In this document: positions 34,235 to 42,546 of the stretch, piece by piece
Layout: the number at the start of each line of letters is the position of its first letter
How positions within the stretch are numbered: position 1 is the stretch's first letter
From: Bog-756 sp963704585
Lineage (GTDB): Bacteria; Actinomycetota; Acidimicrobiia; Acidimicrobiales; RAAP-2
Assembly (NCBI GenBank): GCA_963704585.1
Contig: OY969919.1
Span: 186,001 to 250,000 of the forward strand
DNA length: 64,000 nt
Reading direction: 5' to 3'
The notes under the pieces: model-generated
What the model was told of the DNA's origin: nothing
Database searches by the model: none
The model's input: only the letters and a program-made list of their open reading frames with translations
Translations under genes and position numbers: made by a program

Positions 34235-34275
34235 GGTGGGCACCGGGGGTGCACGGGACGGGCGCCGGCACCCGG

Positions 34276-34281
34276 TATCGT
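34276..34281 (+). promoter_or_regulatory. Leaderless -10 element of scpA
   Basis: TATCGT, eight bases before GTG 34290. No Shine-Dalgarno sequence is present, consistent with leaderless initiation. Confidence 0.5.
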
Positions 34282-34289
34282 CGGAAGCC

Positions 34290-35072
34290 GTGGGCGCCAC
34301 CGTCTCCACCCCGGCGTTCGAGGGGCCCGTCGAGCTCCTCCTCGAGCTGGTCAACAGCCACCAGGTCGACGTCTTCGACGTGCCGCTCGCCGACGTGGTC
34401 GACGCCTTCGTGGCCGAGGTCGCCGGCTGGGAGACGATCGACCTCCAGACCCTCTCCGAGTTCCTCGTGATCGCCGCGGTCCTCGTCGAGCTCAAGTCCA
34501 AGCGCCTCCTGCCCGGCAGTGGCGAGGTCGAGCCGGACGAGGAGCTCGTCGGGTGGGAGGAGCGGGACCTCCTGCTCGCCCGCCTGCTCGAGTGCCAGGC
34601 GTACGCGGCGGCCTCCGACGCGTTCGCGGTCCTCTCCGAGCAGGCTGCACGCGCGGTCCCGCGCACCGCCGGGCTCGACCCCGACGTCGCGGTGCTCGCA
34701 CCCGACCTGCTCGAGGGGGTCACCCCCGACCAGCTCGCGGCCGCCTTCCGCCGCGCGACGGCCGAACGGCCGGTCCCACGCGTCGACCTCTCTCACGTGA
34801 CCGTCGACACGGTCAGCGTCGCCGAGGCCGTCTCGGAGCTCGAGCAGCGGCTCCCGGCGACCGGGCGCGCGACCTTCCGCGAGCTGACCGGGCACCTGAC
34901 CTCCCGGATGGAGATCATCGTCCGCTTCCTCGCCCTCCTCGAGCTGTGCAAGCGGGGCCGGGTCTCCCTCGACCAGGGGGTGACCTTCGGCGAGCTGGAG
35001 GTGGCCTGGGTCGAGGACGTGCCCGTGTTCGCGTCGGTGGGCGCCGGCCCGGCCGACGAGTACGAAGGCTGA
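34290..35072 (+). CDS. scpA: Segregation and condensation protein A
   Basis: Kleisin subunit that bridges SMC heads in bacterial condensin. The 260-residue product starts with the conserved FEGPVELLLELV and continues with DVFDVPLADVVDAFVAEV, LSEFLVIAAVLVELKSKRLLP, ending with the winged-helix VRFLALLELCKRGRV. I chose GTG 34290 from the leaderless -10 spacing; it puts FEGP close to the N-terminus as usual. Followed three bases later by scpB. Equivalent to Rv1709. Confidence 0.94.
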   Translation: MGATVSTPAFEGPVELLLELVNSHQVDVFDVPLADVVDAFVAEVAGWETIDLQTLSEFLVIAAVLVELKSKRLLPGSGEVEPDEELVGWEERDLLLARLLECQAYAAASDAFAVLSEQAARAVPRTAGLDPDVAVLAPDLLEGVTPDQLAAAFRRATAERPVPRVDLSHVTVDTVSVAEAVSELEQRLPATGRATFRELTGHLTSRMEIIVRFLALLELCKRGRVSLDQGVTFGELEVAWVEDVPVFASVGAGPADEYEG

Positions 35073-35074
35073 GC

Positions 35075-35647
35075 GTGCCGCTCTCGCCCGAGGCGCGGGC
35101 CGTCGAGGCCGTCCTCGTGGTAGCCGTCGAGCCGGTCCCCGCGGGGCTGCTCGCGGAGCTCCTCGAGCTTCCCGTCGAGCGGATCGACCCGCTCGTCGAC
35201 GAGCTCGCGGCCTCGTGCCGGACCGAGGGGCGGGGCTTCGACGTGGTGCGGATCGCGGGCGGCTACCGCATGCAGACCAACCCCGAGCTCGCGACCTACG
35301 TGGAGCGCTTCGCCAACGTGGGGGTCTCCGCGCGCCTGTCCGCGGCCGCGCTCGAGACGCTCGCGATCGTCGCCTACAAGCAGCCCGTGTCGCGCGCACA
35401 GATCGCGGCGCTGCGCGGGGTCAACGTCGACGGCGTGGTCCGCCTCCTCGAGCACCGCGGCTACATCGCCGCGGTCGGGCGGGCGCCGGGACCGGGCCAG
35501 GCCGTGGTCTACGGGACGACCGACGCGTTCCTCGAGCGGCTCGGCCTCGACCGGCTCGAGCAGCTTCCCCCGGTCGAGGACCTCCTGCCGGGGCCCGAGG
35601 CCCTCGCCGAGCTCGAGGAGCAGCTGCGCCCCGTCGCCGATGGCTGA
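35075..35647 (+). CDS. scpB: Segregation and condensation protein B
   Basis: Partner of ScpA in the SMC complex; two winged-helix domains. The 190-residue product carries the family signatures YRMQTNPELATYVERF, LSAAALETLAIVAYKQPVSRAQI and RGVNVDGVVRLLEHRGYI. GTG start two bases after the scpA stop; its end overlaps the rluB start by eight bases. A long upstream open frame antisense to trpS and overlapping scpA is an artefact of GC bias. Confidence 0.94.
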   Translation: MPLSPEARAVEAVLVVAVEPVPAGLLAELLELPVERIDPLVDELAASCRTEGRGFDVVRIAGGYRMQTNPELATYVERFANVGVSARLSAAALETLAIVAYKQPVSRAQIAALRGVNVDGVVRLLEHRGYIAAVGRAPGPGQAVVYGTTDAFLERLGLDRLEQLPPVEDLLPGPEALAELEEQLRPVADG

Positions 35648-36425
35648 GGCGGGTCCTCCCGGCGAACGCACCGGCCAGCGACTCCAGAAGGTCCTCGCAG
35701 GCGTGGGCGTGGGCTCGCGTCGGGCGTGCGAGGAGCTCATCGCCGCGGGTCGGGTCACGGTCAACGGGGAGATCCCGGTCCTCGGTCGGAGGGTCGACCC
35801 CGACACCGACCGCATCGAGCTCGACGGGCTGCCGCTCCCCACACGGCCCGGCCTCGTCCACTACCTCCTCAACAAGCCTGCCGGCGTCGTCTCCACCGCG
35901 GAGGACACGCACGACCGCCCGACCGTCGTCTCGCTCGTCCCGCCCGAGCCGCGGGTCTTTCCGGTCGGCCGGCTCGACCTCGACACCGAAGGCCTCCTCG
36001 TCCTCACCAACGACGGCGAGCTCACCCACCGGCTGACCCACCCCTCCTTCGGTGTGCCGAAGGAGTACCTCGCGCAGGTCGAGGGCGAGCCGTCCCCGTC
36101 CGCGGTCCGCGCGCTGCGCGAGGGGGTCGAGCTCGAGGACGGCCGGACCGCGCCGGCCAAGGTGGCCGCGGTCGCGCCCGGACTGCTCCGCATCGTGATC
36201 CACGAGGGCCGCAACCGGCAGGTCCGCCGGATGTGCGAGGCGGTCGGCCACCCGGTGGTCCGGCTCGTGCGGACCCGCATCGGCCCGATCGCGGACTCCT
36301 CGCTCCGCCCCGGCTCGTTCCGCATGCTCGCGATCGAGGAGGTGCGCGCCCTGCTGGCCGCGACCGGTCCCAGCGCCCAGCCGACGGGCCCCGGGCCCGC
36401 CGGTGCCGGGAGCGCCCCTGGGTAA
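35640..36425 (+). CDS. rluB: RluB-type 23S rRNA pseudouridine synthase
   Basis: RsuA/RluB-family enzyme that isomerises uridine in 23S (or 16S) rRNA. The 261-residue protein has an N-terminal S4 domain (GQRLQKVLAGVGVGSRRACEELI), the catalytic Asp in VGRLDLDTEGLLVLTNDGEL, and GRNRQVRRMCEAVGHPV. A Pro/Gly-rich tail of about 20 residues follows. ATG overlaps scpB. The order scpA-scpB-rluB is conserved in actinobacteria (Rv1709-Rv1711). Confidence 0.93.
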   Translation: MAEAGPPGERTGQRLQKVLAGVGVGSRRACEELIAAGRVTVNGEIPVLGRRVDPDTDRIELDGLPLPTRPGLVHYLLNKPAGVVSTAEDTHDRPTVVSLVPPEPRVFPVGRLDLDTEGLLVLTNDGELTHRLTHPSFGVPKEYLAQVEGEPSPSAVRALREGVELEDGRTAPAKVAAVAPGLLRIVIHEGRNRQVRRMCEAVGHPVVRLVRTRIGPIADSSLRPGSFRMLAIEEVRALLAATGPSAQPTGPGPAGAGSAPG

Positions 36426-36428
36426 CAT
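36423..36428 (+). promoter_or_regulatory. Putative -10 element of aroH
   Basis: TAACAT overlaps the end of rluB (its TAA) and lies nine bases before ATG 36438, giving a leaderless or nearly leaderless transcript for the aromatic gene run. Confidence 0.45.
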
Positions 36429-36437
36429 GCCTGCCTG

Positions 36438-36806
36438 ATGACGACGACCGTCCGGGCCGTGCGAGGTGCGACCACCGTCGAGGAGGACACCCCCGAGGCG
36501 GTGACCGATCGCGTGGTGACGCTGCTCGGGGAGATCCTGGCCCGCAACGGACTCGTCGAGGACGACATCGTCTCGATCCTCTTCACCGCCACCGAGGACC
36601 TGACCTCGATCTTCCCGGCCACGGCCGCCCGGTCGATGGGGCTCGGGGCGGTGCCCCTCATCTGCGCTCGTGAGCTCGCCATCGTGGGCTCGGTGCCCCG
36701 CTGCATCCGGGTCATGCTGCACGTCACGACCGAGCGGCCGAAGGGCGAGATCCATCACGTCTACCTCGAGGGCGCGCAGGGGCTCCGTGACGACCTCCCC
36801 GGCTGA
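36438..36806 (+). CDS. aroH: AroH-type chorismate mutase
   Basis: Converts chorismate to prephenate, first step toward Tyr and Phe. The 122-residue protein is of the Bacillus AroH trimeric type: VRAVRGATTVEEDTPEAV at the N-terminus (catalytic Arg), SILFTATEDLTSIFPATAAR, and CIRVMLHVTTERPKGEIHHVYLEGA split over the active site (Arg and Tyr). It precedes tyrA by a 20-bp overlap, so chorismate mutase and prephenate dehydrogenase are made together. Lies directly after rluB with its own -10. Confidence 0.95.
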   Translation: MTTTVRAVRGATTVEEDTPEAVTDRVVTLLGEILARNGLVEDDIVSILFTATEDLTSIFPATAARSMGLGAVPLICARELAIVGSVPRCIRVMLHVTTERPKGEIHHVYLEGAQGLRDDLPG

Positions 36807-37904
36807 CGCCCCGTCGGCGGAGCGCCCGGGCGCCGGCCGGGCGATGATCTTCGGGACCGGGCTCATCGGGGGATCGGTCGGCGCCGCGCTCGCCCAGCGC
36901 GGCTGGCGCGTGACCGGCGTGGACGCGACTCCCGGCGTGGCTGCCCGTGCGATCGAGCTCGGGGCGCTGCACGAGGAGGGGATCGACCGCGACGCCGACT
37001 TCGTGGTGGTCGCGACGCCGGTGCGCGCGGTGGCCGAGATCGTCCGGCGCGTCCTGGTCGACGGGTGGAACCCTGATGCGGTGGTGACCGACGTGGGCAG
37101 CGTGAAGGGCCCCCTCGTCGCCGCGGTCAGCCACCCGCGCTTCGTCGGGGGCCACCCGATGGCCGGCTCGGAACAGGTCGGGATCGAGGGGGCCTCCGCC
37201 GACCTCTTCGTGGGGGCGACCTGGGTGCTGACCCCGACGGCGACGACCGACACCGCCGCGTACGCGCGACTGCGCGGCATCCTGGCGGACCTCGGCGCCG
37301 ACGTCGTCGCCCTCGACCCCGAGCGCCACGACTCGCTCGTAGCGGTCGTCTCGCACGTGCCGCACCTCACCGCCGCCACGCTCATGGCCCTCGCCGCCGA
37401 CCGCGGGGAGGAGCACGCCGCGCTGCTCAAGCTCGCCGCCGGTGGCTTCCGCGACATGACCCGGATCGCCGCGGGCCAGCCGTCGATCTGGCCCGACATC
37501 TGCGACGACAACGCCGCGGCCATCGTCGAGACCCTCGACCTGCTGATCGCGGCGCTCACCGCGATGCGCCGCCGCGTCGACGAGCACGACCACGCCTCCC
37601 TCCTCGAGGTGCTCGACCGGGCGGCGGCGCGCGGCGTGCCCTCGGGGAGCGCACGCCGCGCGGCGAGGGCTTCGTCGAGCTGCGGGTGCCGGTGCAGGAC
37701 CGGCCGGGCGTGATCGCCGAGATCGCGACGCTCGCGACCGAGCTCGGCGTCAGCATCGTCGACATCGAGATCGCCCACTCGGTCGAGGGGGATCGGGGCG
37801 TCCTCGTGCTGCTCGTCGACGGTGCCGCCGCACCCGACCTGCGAGACCGGCTCGTCGAGCGCGGGTACCGCGCGACCATCTCGCCGATCGGGACGACGGG
37901 GTGA
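36787..37904 (+). CDS. tyrA: Prephenate dehydrogenase with C-terminal ACT domain, apparent frameshift
   Basis: Oxidatively decarboxylates prephenate to 4-hydroxyphenylpyruvate for tyrosine. The NAD domain begins MIFGTGLIGGSVGAALAQRG and continues through VVTDVGSVKGPLV, GGHPMAGSEQVG and SHVPHLTAATLM, to about residue 280. Near 37620-37665 the reading frame must change (one base missing): the second frame gives GEGFVELRVPVQDRPGVIAE and a full ACT domain (regulatory, Tyr-binding in relatives) to TGA 37904, which overlaps the aroA start (GTGA). The uncorrected frame ends at 37713 with Arg/Ser-rich nonsense. Start GTG 36787. Confidence 0.87.
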
Positions 37905-39199
37905 GCCCGGCCACGGTGGTCGTGCGCGGCGGCCGACCGCTCATTGGGGCGATCGCCGTGCCCGGCGACAAGTCGATCTCGCACCGCGCCCTCCTGCTGG
38001 CCGCGCTCGCCGAGGGGACCTCCACCATTGCCGGGCTCTCGAACGGCGACGACGTCGCGCGCACCGCGGCCGCGGTCACCGCGCTCGGGGCGGGGGTCGA
38101 GCACCGCGACGGCCGGTGGACCGTGGAGGGCGGCCGCTCTCGGCTCGCCGCGCCGGCCGGACCGCTCGACCTCGGCAACTCGGGGACCGGGCTGCGCCTG
38201 CTCGCCGGGGTCTGCGCGACGTTGCCGGGCACCACGACGCTGACCGGGGACGACTCCCTCCGGGGGCGCCCGATGGACCGGGTCGCCGCACCGCTCGAGC
38301 GCATGGGCGCGCACGTCTCCGGCCGTGGCGGGGGCTGCCTGCCACCGATCGAGGTGACCGGCGCGGCGCTCCGTGGCATCGACTACACCCCGCCGATGGC
38401 GAGTGCGCAGGTCAAGTCCGCGATCCTCCTCGCCGGCCTCGCGGCGGAGGGCGAGACCGTCGTGCGCGAGCCGATCGCCACGCGCGCCCACACCGAGGAG
38501 ATGCTCGCCGCCGCGGGCGCGGACGTCGAGATCGCACGCGAGGGCCGGGGACGGACCGTGCGGCTGCGCCGCTCCTCGCTGCGTCCCGGCGCGTTCACCG
38601 TGCCCGGCGACCCGTCACAGGCGGCCTTCTGGCTGGTCGGTGCGGTCGTGGCGCCGGGCAGCGAGGTCACCGTGCACGGGATCGACCTCAGCACCGAGCG
38701 GACCGGGTTCGTGTCGGTCCTCGAGCGCATGGGGGCGCGGCTGGTGGTGGACATGCACTCGGCGTCGGTGACCGCGTCCGCCTCGCCCCTCTTCGGGACG
38801 GTCGTCGAGGCCGAGGAGATCCCCTCCCTCGACGAGGTGCCGATCCTCGCGGTGGCCGCGGCGGCGGCCAGAGGGGAGACCTGCTTCCGCGGAGTGGGCG
38901 AGCTGAGGGTGAAGGAGTCGGACCGGCTGGCCGGGACCTCGGCCCTCGTCCAGGCATTCGGCGCCCGCGCGACGGTCGGCGGCGACGACCTCACGGTGAC
39001 GGGAACCGGCGGCGCCCTGCGCCCCGGCACCGTCGACGCGGCGGGGGACCACCGGATGGCCATGGCGGCCGCGGTCGCCGGCGCAGCCTGCCCGGCCGGC
39101 GCCACGACGACGGTCACCGGCTGGGAGGTGGTCGCCACGAGCTACCCGGGGTTTGAGGACGAGCTCGCCGGGCTCCAGGGCGGTGGGGAGCCCGCATGA
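37901..39199 (+). CDS. aroA: 3-phosphoshikimate 1-carboxyvinyltransferase (EPSP synthase)
   Basis: Shikimate-pathway enzyme joining shikimate 3-phosphate and phosphoenolpyruvate, the glyphosate target. The 432-residue product has VPGDKSISHRALLLAALAEG, LGNSGTGLRLLAG, ASAQVKSAILLAGL, the catalytic DEVPILAVAAAAA and KESDRL. The LGNSGTGLR (in place of GNAGT) and VKSAILLAGL context match class I enzymes with typical actinobacterial substitutions. GTG start overlaps the corrected tyrA stop; cmk follows with an ATGA overlap. Confidence 0.96.
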   Translation: MSPATVVVRGGRPLIGAIAVPGDKSISHRALLLAALAEGTSTIAGLSNGDDVARTAAAVTALGAGVEHRDGRWTVEGGRSRLAAPAGPLDLGNSGTGLRLLAGVCATLPGTTTLTGDDSLRGRPMDRVAAPLERMGAHVSGRGGGCLPPIEVTGAALRGIDYTPPMASAQVKSAILLAGLAAEGETVVREPIATRAHTEEMLAAAGADVEIAREGRGRTVRLRRSSLRPGAFTVPGDPSQAAFWLVGAVVAPGSEVTVHGIDLSTERTGFVSVLERMGARLVVDMHSASVTASASPLFGTVVEAEEIPSLDEVPILAVAAAAARGETCFRGVGELRVKESDRLAGTSALVQAFGARATVGGDDLTVTGTGGALRPGTVDAAGDHRMAMAAAVAGAACPAGATTTVTGWEVVATSYPGFEDELAGLQGGGEPA

Positions 39200-39828
39200 C
39201 CGCTCCCGAACCGGCCGCCCGCCGGCCACCCCTCATCGCCATCGACGGTCCGGCCGGCTCGGGAAAGTCGACCGTCGCGGCGGCCCTCGCCGGGCGCCTC
39301 GGGCTCGAGCGGCTCGACACCGGCGCGATGTACCGGGCGGTCACCTGGGCCGCGCTCGAGCGGGGGATCGACCCGGCCGACCGGGACGCCGTCGCGTCCC
39401 TCGCCCGCTCGCTCGAGGTCGTCGTCTCGGCGCGGGTCACGGTCGACGGGCACGACGTGACCGACGCCATCCGGACCCCGCCGGTCAACGAGGCCGTGTC
39501 GGTCGTCGCCGCCAACCCGGAGGTGCGCGCCGTGCTCGTCGAGGCGCAGCGGCACTGGGTCCGACGTCGCGGCGGCGGCGTGGTCGAGGGCCGCGACATC
39601 GGCTCGGTGGTGTTGCCGGGTGCGGACGTGAAGGTCTACCTGACCGCGTCGGCGGGGGAGCGTGCGCGGCGGCGGCCTGAGGAGGGTTCGGCCTCGGTCT
39701 CGCGCCGCGACCGGCTCGACGCCACGCGGGCGGTCGCGCCGCTCGGGGTGGCCGACGGCGCCCGTGTCCTCGACACGACGGGGCGCACCGTCGACGAGAT
39801 CGTGGAGGAGGTGGTCGCATGGCTCTGA
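39196..39828 (+). CDS. cmk: Cytidylate kinase
   Basis: Phosphorylates CMP/dCMP for nucleotide recycling. The 210-residue protein has P-loop DGPAGSGKSTVA, the CMP-binding LDTGAMYRAVTWAALERG, and EGRDIGSVVLPGADVKVYL. Slightly shorter than the E. coli enzyme because part of the LID region around residue 160 is compact. ATG overlaps the aroA stop; plsC overlaps its 3' end by ten bases. M. tuberculosis has the order rluB-cmk-der; here aroH-tyrA-aroA are placed between rluB and cmk. Confidence 0.95.
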   Translation: MTAPEPAARRPPLIAIDGPAGSGKSTVAAALAGRLGLERLDTGAMYRAVTWAALERGIDPADRDAVASLARSLEVVVSARVTVDGHDVTDAIRTPPVNEAVSVVAANPEVRAVLVEAQRHWVRRRGGGVVEGRDIGSVVLPGADVKVYLTASAGERARRRPEEGSASVSRRDRLDATRAVAPLGVADGARVLDTTGRTVDEIVEEVVAWL

Positions 39829-40526
39829 GCGACGAGTCGGCCGACGCCCGCGGCGGCGGGCCCGAGCCGATGGTCGACACGCGCTTCACCCGGCTCTACC
39901 GGCTCCTGCGGGTGCTCGTGCACGCCCTCAACCGCCTCGCGTTCCGCACGACCGTGGAGGGCCCGGGGGAGGTGCCCGCCGAAGGACCGGTGATCATCGC
40001 TCCCGTGCACCGCTCCTTCATCGACTTCTTCGTCGCGTCGGAGGTCACCGGGCGCAAGCTCCACTACATGGCCAAGGACTCGCTCTGGCGCAGCCGGCCG
40101 CTCGCGAAGATCCTGCCGGCGGTCGGGGCCTTCCCCGTCCACCGCGACTCGGCCGACCGCGAGGCGCTGCGGCGCGCGCAGCGGATCCTCGAGGCCGGTG
40201 AGGTGCTCATCCTCTTCCCCGAGGGCGAGCGCCGGACGGGACCGATCGTCGAGGAGCTCCACGAAGGGGTCGCCTTCCTCGCCGCGCGCACCGGAGCCAC
40301 CGTGGTGCCGGTCGGCATCGGCGGCTCGGCGTCGGTGATGCCGAAGGGGAGCAGGGTGCCTCACCCCCTCCACATCCACCTGGTCGTGGGCGAACCGATC
40401 CCACCGCCGCCGAAGACGGGCAGTGGGCGGGTGCCCCGCAGCGCGATCCACGAGCGGACCGAGTCGCTCGCGGCGGTCATCCAGGAGCTCTACGACCGCT
40501 CGGTCGAGCGGACCGGCCGCTACTGA
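39819..40526 (+). CDS. 1-acylglycerol-3-phosphate O-acyltransferase (PlsC-like)
   Basis: A 235-residue lysophospholipid acyltransferase-domain protein. The HX4D motif appears as HRSFIDFF, followed by RSRPLAKILPAVGAFPVHRDS and LFPEGERRTGPIVEELHEGVAFLA (FPEG motif). Predicted to acylate lysophosphatidic acid at the membrane surface; no clear transmembrane helix. Coupled to cmk by overlap. Its stop overlaps convergent GT2 by seven bases. Confidence 0.92.
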   Translation: MALSDESADARGGGPEPMVDTRFTRLYRLLRVLVHALNRLAFRTTVEGPGEVPAEGPVIIAPVHRSFIDFFVASEVTGRKLHYMAKDSLWRSRPLAKILPAVGAFPVHRDSADREALRRAQRILEAGEVLILFPEGERRTGPIVEELHEGVAFLAARTGATVVPVGIGGSASVMPKGSRVPHPLHIHLVVGEPIPPPPKTGSGRVPRSAIHERTESLAAVIQELYDRSVERTGRY

Positions 40527-41389
40527 GCCGGTCCCTCCCGGGCCGGGTCGCGGCGAGGCTCGCGGGCGGTGCGCAGCCAGGTGGTGAGGATGACCCAGCC
40601 GTAGTGCGCGCCGAAGACCAGGTTGCCGCCCTTCTTCGAGGTGCCGGAGGCGCGCGGGTGCCAGGTGGTCGGCCGCTCCGTGATGCGCCATCCGCTGCGG
40701 GCGGCGGTGATGATGACCTCCGCGGTCTGGTACTGGTCCTGGCGGAGGCGCGGGACGACGTCGGCGAGGACCTCGGAACGGAACGCGCGGTAGCCGTTGG
40801 AGGAGTCGGTGAGCCGCCGGCCGGTGACCGCGTTGATCCACCTCGCGTAGACCCGGACGCCCGCCTGGCGAAACCGGTCGGTCGTGTGGTCGACCCCCTG
40901 GCGGCGCGAGGCGATCACGAAGTCGGCCTCGCCGGCGACGACGGGCTCGAGCAGGTCCCCGATCTCGGCGGGGTCGTTCTGACCGTCCGCGTCGAGGGTC
41001 ACGACGTAGCGGGCGCCGTGCTCGAGGGCGAGGCGGTAGCCGAGGCGCAGCGCGGCCCCGTGCCCGAGGTTGACCGGGAGGACGCAGGTGAAGACCCCCG
41101 CGCCGATCGCCACGTCGGCGGTGCGGTCGGTGCCGCCGTCGACGACCACGAGGGTCGACACCTCGAGGCCGCACGCGCTCTGGGGCATCTTGGCGAGCAC
41201 GTCGCCGATGTTGTGCTCTTCGTCGTACGCGGCGACGAGCGCGACGACGGGGCCGAAGGCCGCGTCGGGGTGGCGCTCGTCGAAGCCGGCCCGTGCCGTG
41301 TCGAGCACGAAGCGCACGAGGACTTCATCTCGCCGGCGGGCGCGGCTGTCCGGTCGGGTCAGCCACCGGTGCCGTTGGGTGGGGGGCAT
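40520..41389 (-). CDS. Family 2 glycosyltransferase (DPM1/DPG synthase-like)
   Basis: A 289-residue cytosolic GT2 enzyme. VVALVAAYDEEHNIGDVLAKM opens the GT-A domain, VVVDGGTDRT is the nucleotide-sugar site (normally DDGS/T), and VVTLDADGQNDPAEI is the DXD motif; SNGYRAFRSEVL and the late GNLVFGAHYGW resemble polyprenyl-phosphate sugar synthases. It may make the polyprenyl-phosphate donor for GT-C membrane enzymes such as those at 9.6 and 29.1 kb (inference). ATG overlaps the ispH stop (TGATG), so the two are coupled; ispH product and polyprenol use fit together. Confidence 0.88.
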   Translation of the reverse strand: MPPTQRHRWLTRPDSRARRRDEVLVRFVLDTARAGFDERHPDAAFGPVVALVAAYDEEHNIGDVLAKMPQSACGLEVSTLVVVDGGTDRTADVAIGAGVFTCVLPVNLGHGAALRLGYRLALEHGARYVVTLDADGQNDPAEIGDLLEPVVAGEADFVIASRRQGVDHTTDRFRQAGVRVYARWINAVTGRRLTDSSNGYRAFRSEVLADVVPRLRQDQYQTAEVIITAARSGWRITERPTTWHPRASGTSKKGGNLVFGAHYGWVILTTWLRTAREPRRDPAREGPAQ

Positions 41390-42465
41390 CAGGCCGGGGC
41401 GCCCGCCAGCTGCTCGAGCACGTCGGATGCCGCGATGGTCCGGTCGTCGGCCAGGGTACGGTCGCCGGTCGTACCGGTGGCCGCGGCCGGCACGGCATTG
41501 AGGGCCGCGACGGCGGCCTCGAGCCCGCGGAGGAGCTCGCGCAGCTCCGGCGGCGGTGGGAAGTACTCCTCCTCGACCGTGACCGACGAGCTCTCCACGC
41601 CCTCGCGCGGGGCGAGGCGCTCGACGACGGCGTGGACGAGCGCCTCGGGAGCCGATGCCCCCGCGGTGACCCCCACCGTCCCCGAGAGGTCGTCGGGTAG
41701 GTCGGCGGCGTCGTTGACCCGGAGCACCCGCGGGCAGCCGAAGGAGCGGGCGACCTGCTCGAGCGCGACTGTGTTCGAGGAGTTCTCGGAGCCGATCACG
41801 ACCACCGCGTCGGCACGGCCGGCGATCGCCTTGAGCGCGGCCTGCCGGTTGGTCGTGGCGAAGCAGAGATCGCTGCGGTTGGGCATCCAGAGCTCGGGGA
41901 ACCGTCCGCGGGCCCGCTCGACGATGCCGGCCCACTCGTCGTGGCTGAGGGTGGTCTGCGCGAGGAGCGCCACCTGCGGCTCCCCGCCGGCGTCGTCGAG
42001 ATCGCCGAGCGCGTCGACGTCGTCGGCCTGCTCGAGCAGGCGCACCGAGTCGGGTGCGACCGCCATCGTCCCGACCGCCTCCTCGTGGCCCTGGTGGCCG
42101 ACGTAGAGGACGGTGTAGCCCTTGCCCGCCCGGACCTTGAGCTCGTGGTGGACCTTGGTGACGAGCGGGCAGACCGCGTCGACCACGACCCGGCCCTCCC
42201 GCCGGGCCGAGGTCACGACCTCGGGTGCGGAGCCATGGGCCGAGAGCATCAGGGGCGCTCCTGGCGGCACCTCCTCGACGTCGTCGACGAAGACCACCCC
42301 GCGCTCCCGGAACTGATCGACGACGTGCCGGTTGTGGACGATCTCGTGGTAGCAGTACACGGGCGGCTCGAAGACCCGCACCATCCAGGCGAGGGCCTTG
42401 ATCGCCTTCTCGACCCCCGCACAGAACCCGCGGGGCTCGGCGAGCAGGACGCGGTCGACGGCCAC
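41389..42465 (-). CDS. ispH: 4-hydroxy-3-methylbut-2-enyl diphosphate reductase
   Basis: Last enzyme of the MEP isoprenoid pathway; a [4Fe-4S] protein making IPP and DMAPP. The 358-residue product has the three cluster cysteines in AEPRGFCAGVEKAI, VVDAVCPLVTKVH and RSDLCFATTNRQ, plus LSAHGSAPEV and VIGSENSSNT. A Pro/Ala/Thr-rich tail of about 60 residues follows the core domain. GTG start six bases after a TAGCCT -10; divergent from the DUF512 gene. Confidence 0.95.
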   Translation of the reverse strand: MAVDRVLLAEPRGFCAGVEKAIKALAWMVRVFEPPVYCYHEIVHNRHVVDQFRERGVVFVDDVEEVPPGAPLMLSAHGSAPEVVTSARREGRVVVDAVCPLVTKVHHELKVRAGKGYTVLYVGHQGHEEAVGTMAVAPDSVRLLEQADDVDALGDLDDAGGEPQVALLAQTTLSHDEWAGIVERARGRFPELWMPNRSDLCFATTNRQAALKAIAGRADAVVVIGSENSSNTVALEQVARSFGCPRVLRVNDAADLPDDLSGTVGVTAGASAPEALVHAVVERLAPREGVESSSVTVEEEYFPPPPELRELLRGLEAAVAALNAVPAAATGTTGDRTLADDRTIAASDVLEQLAGAPA

Positions 42466-42471
42466 CCCTGC

Positions 42472-42477
42472 AGGCTA
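42472..42477 (-). promoter_or_regulatory. Leaderless -10 element of ispH
   Basis: TAGCCT on the minus strand, six bases before GTG 42465. Confidence 0.55.
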
Positions 42478-42534
42478 GCCGTGCGAACGCCCCTTCCGAC
42501 CTGCGGCGACGCCGGAACGGCGGACCCGACCGGG

Positions 42535-42540
42535 TACGCT
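42535..42540 (+). promoter_or_regulatory. Leaderless -10 element of the DUF512 gene
   Basis: TACGCT, six bases before ATG 42547, divergent to the ispH promoter in an 81-bp intergenic region. Confidence 0.55.
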
Positions 42541-42546
42541 GGTGCC

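Noticed and set aside
40604..42106. Plus-strand frame of 500 codons opposite GT2 and ispH
   Set aside because: Antisense of two well-supported genes with all family motifs on the minus strand.
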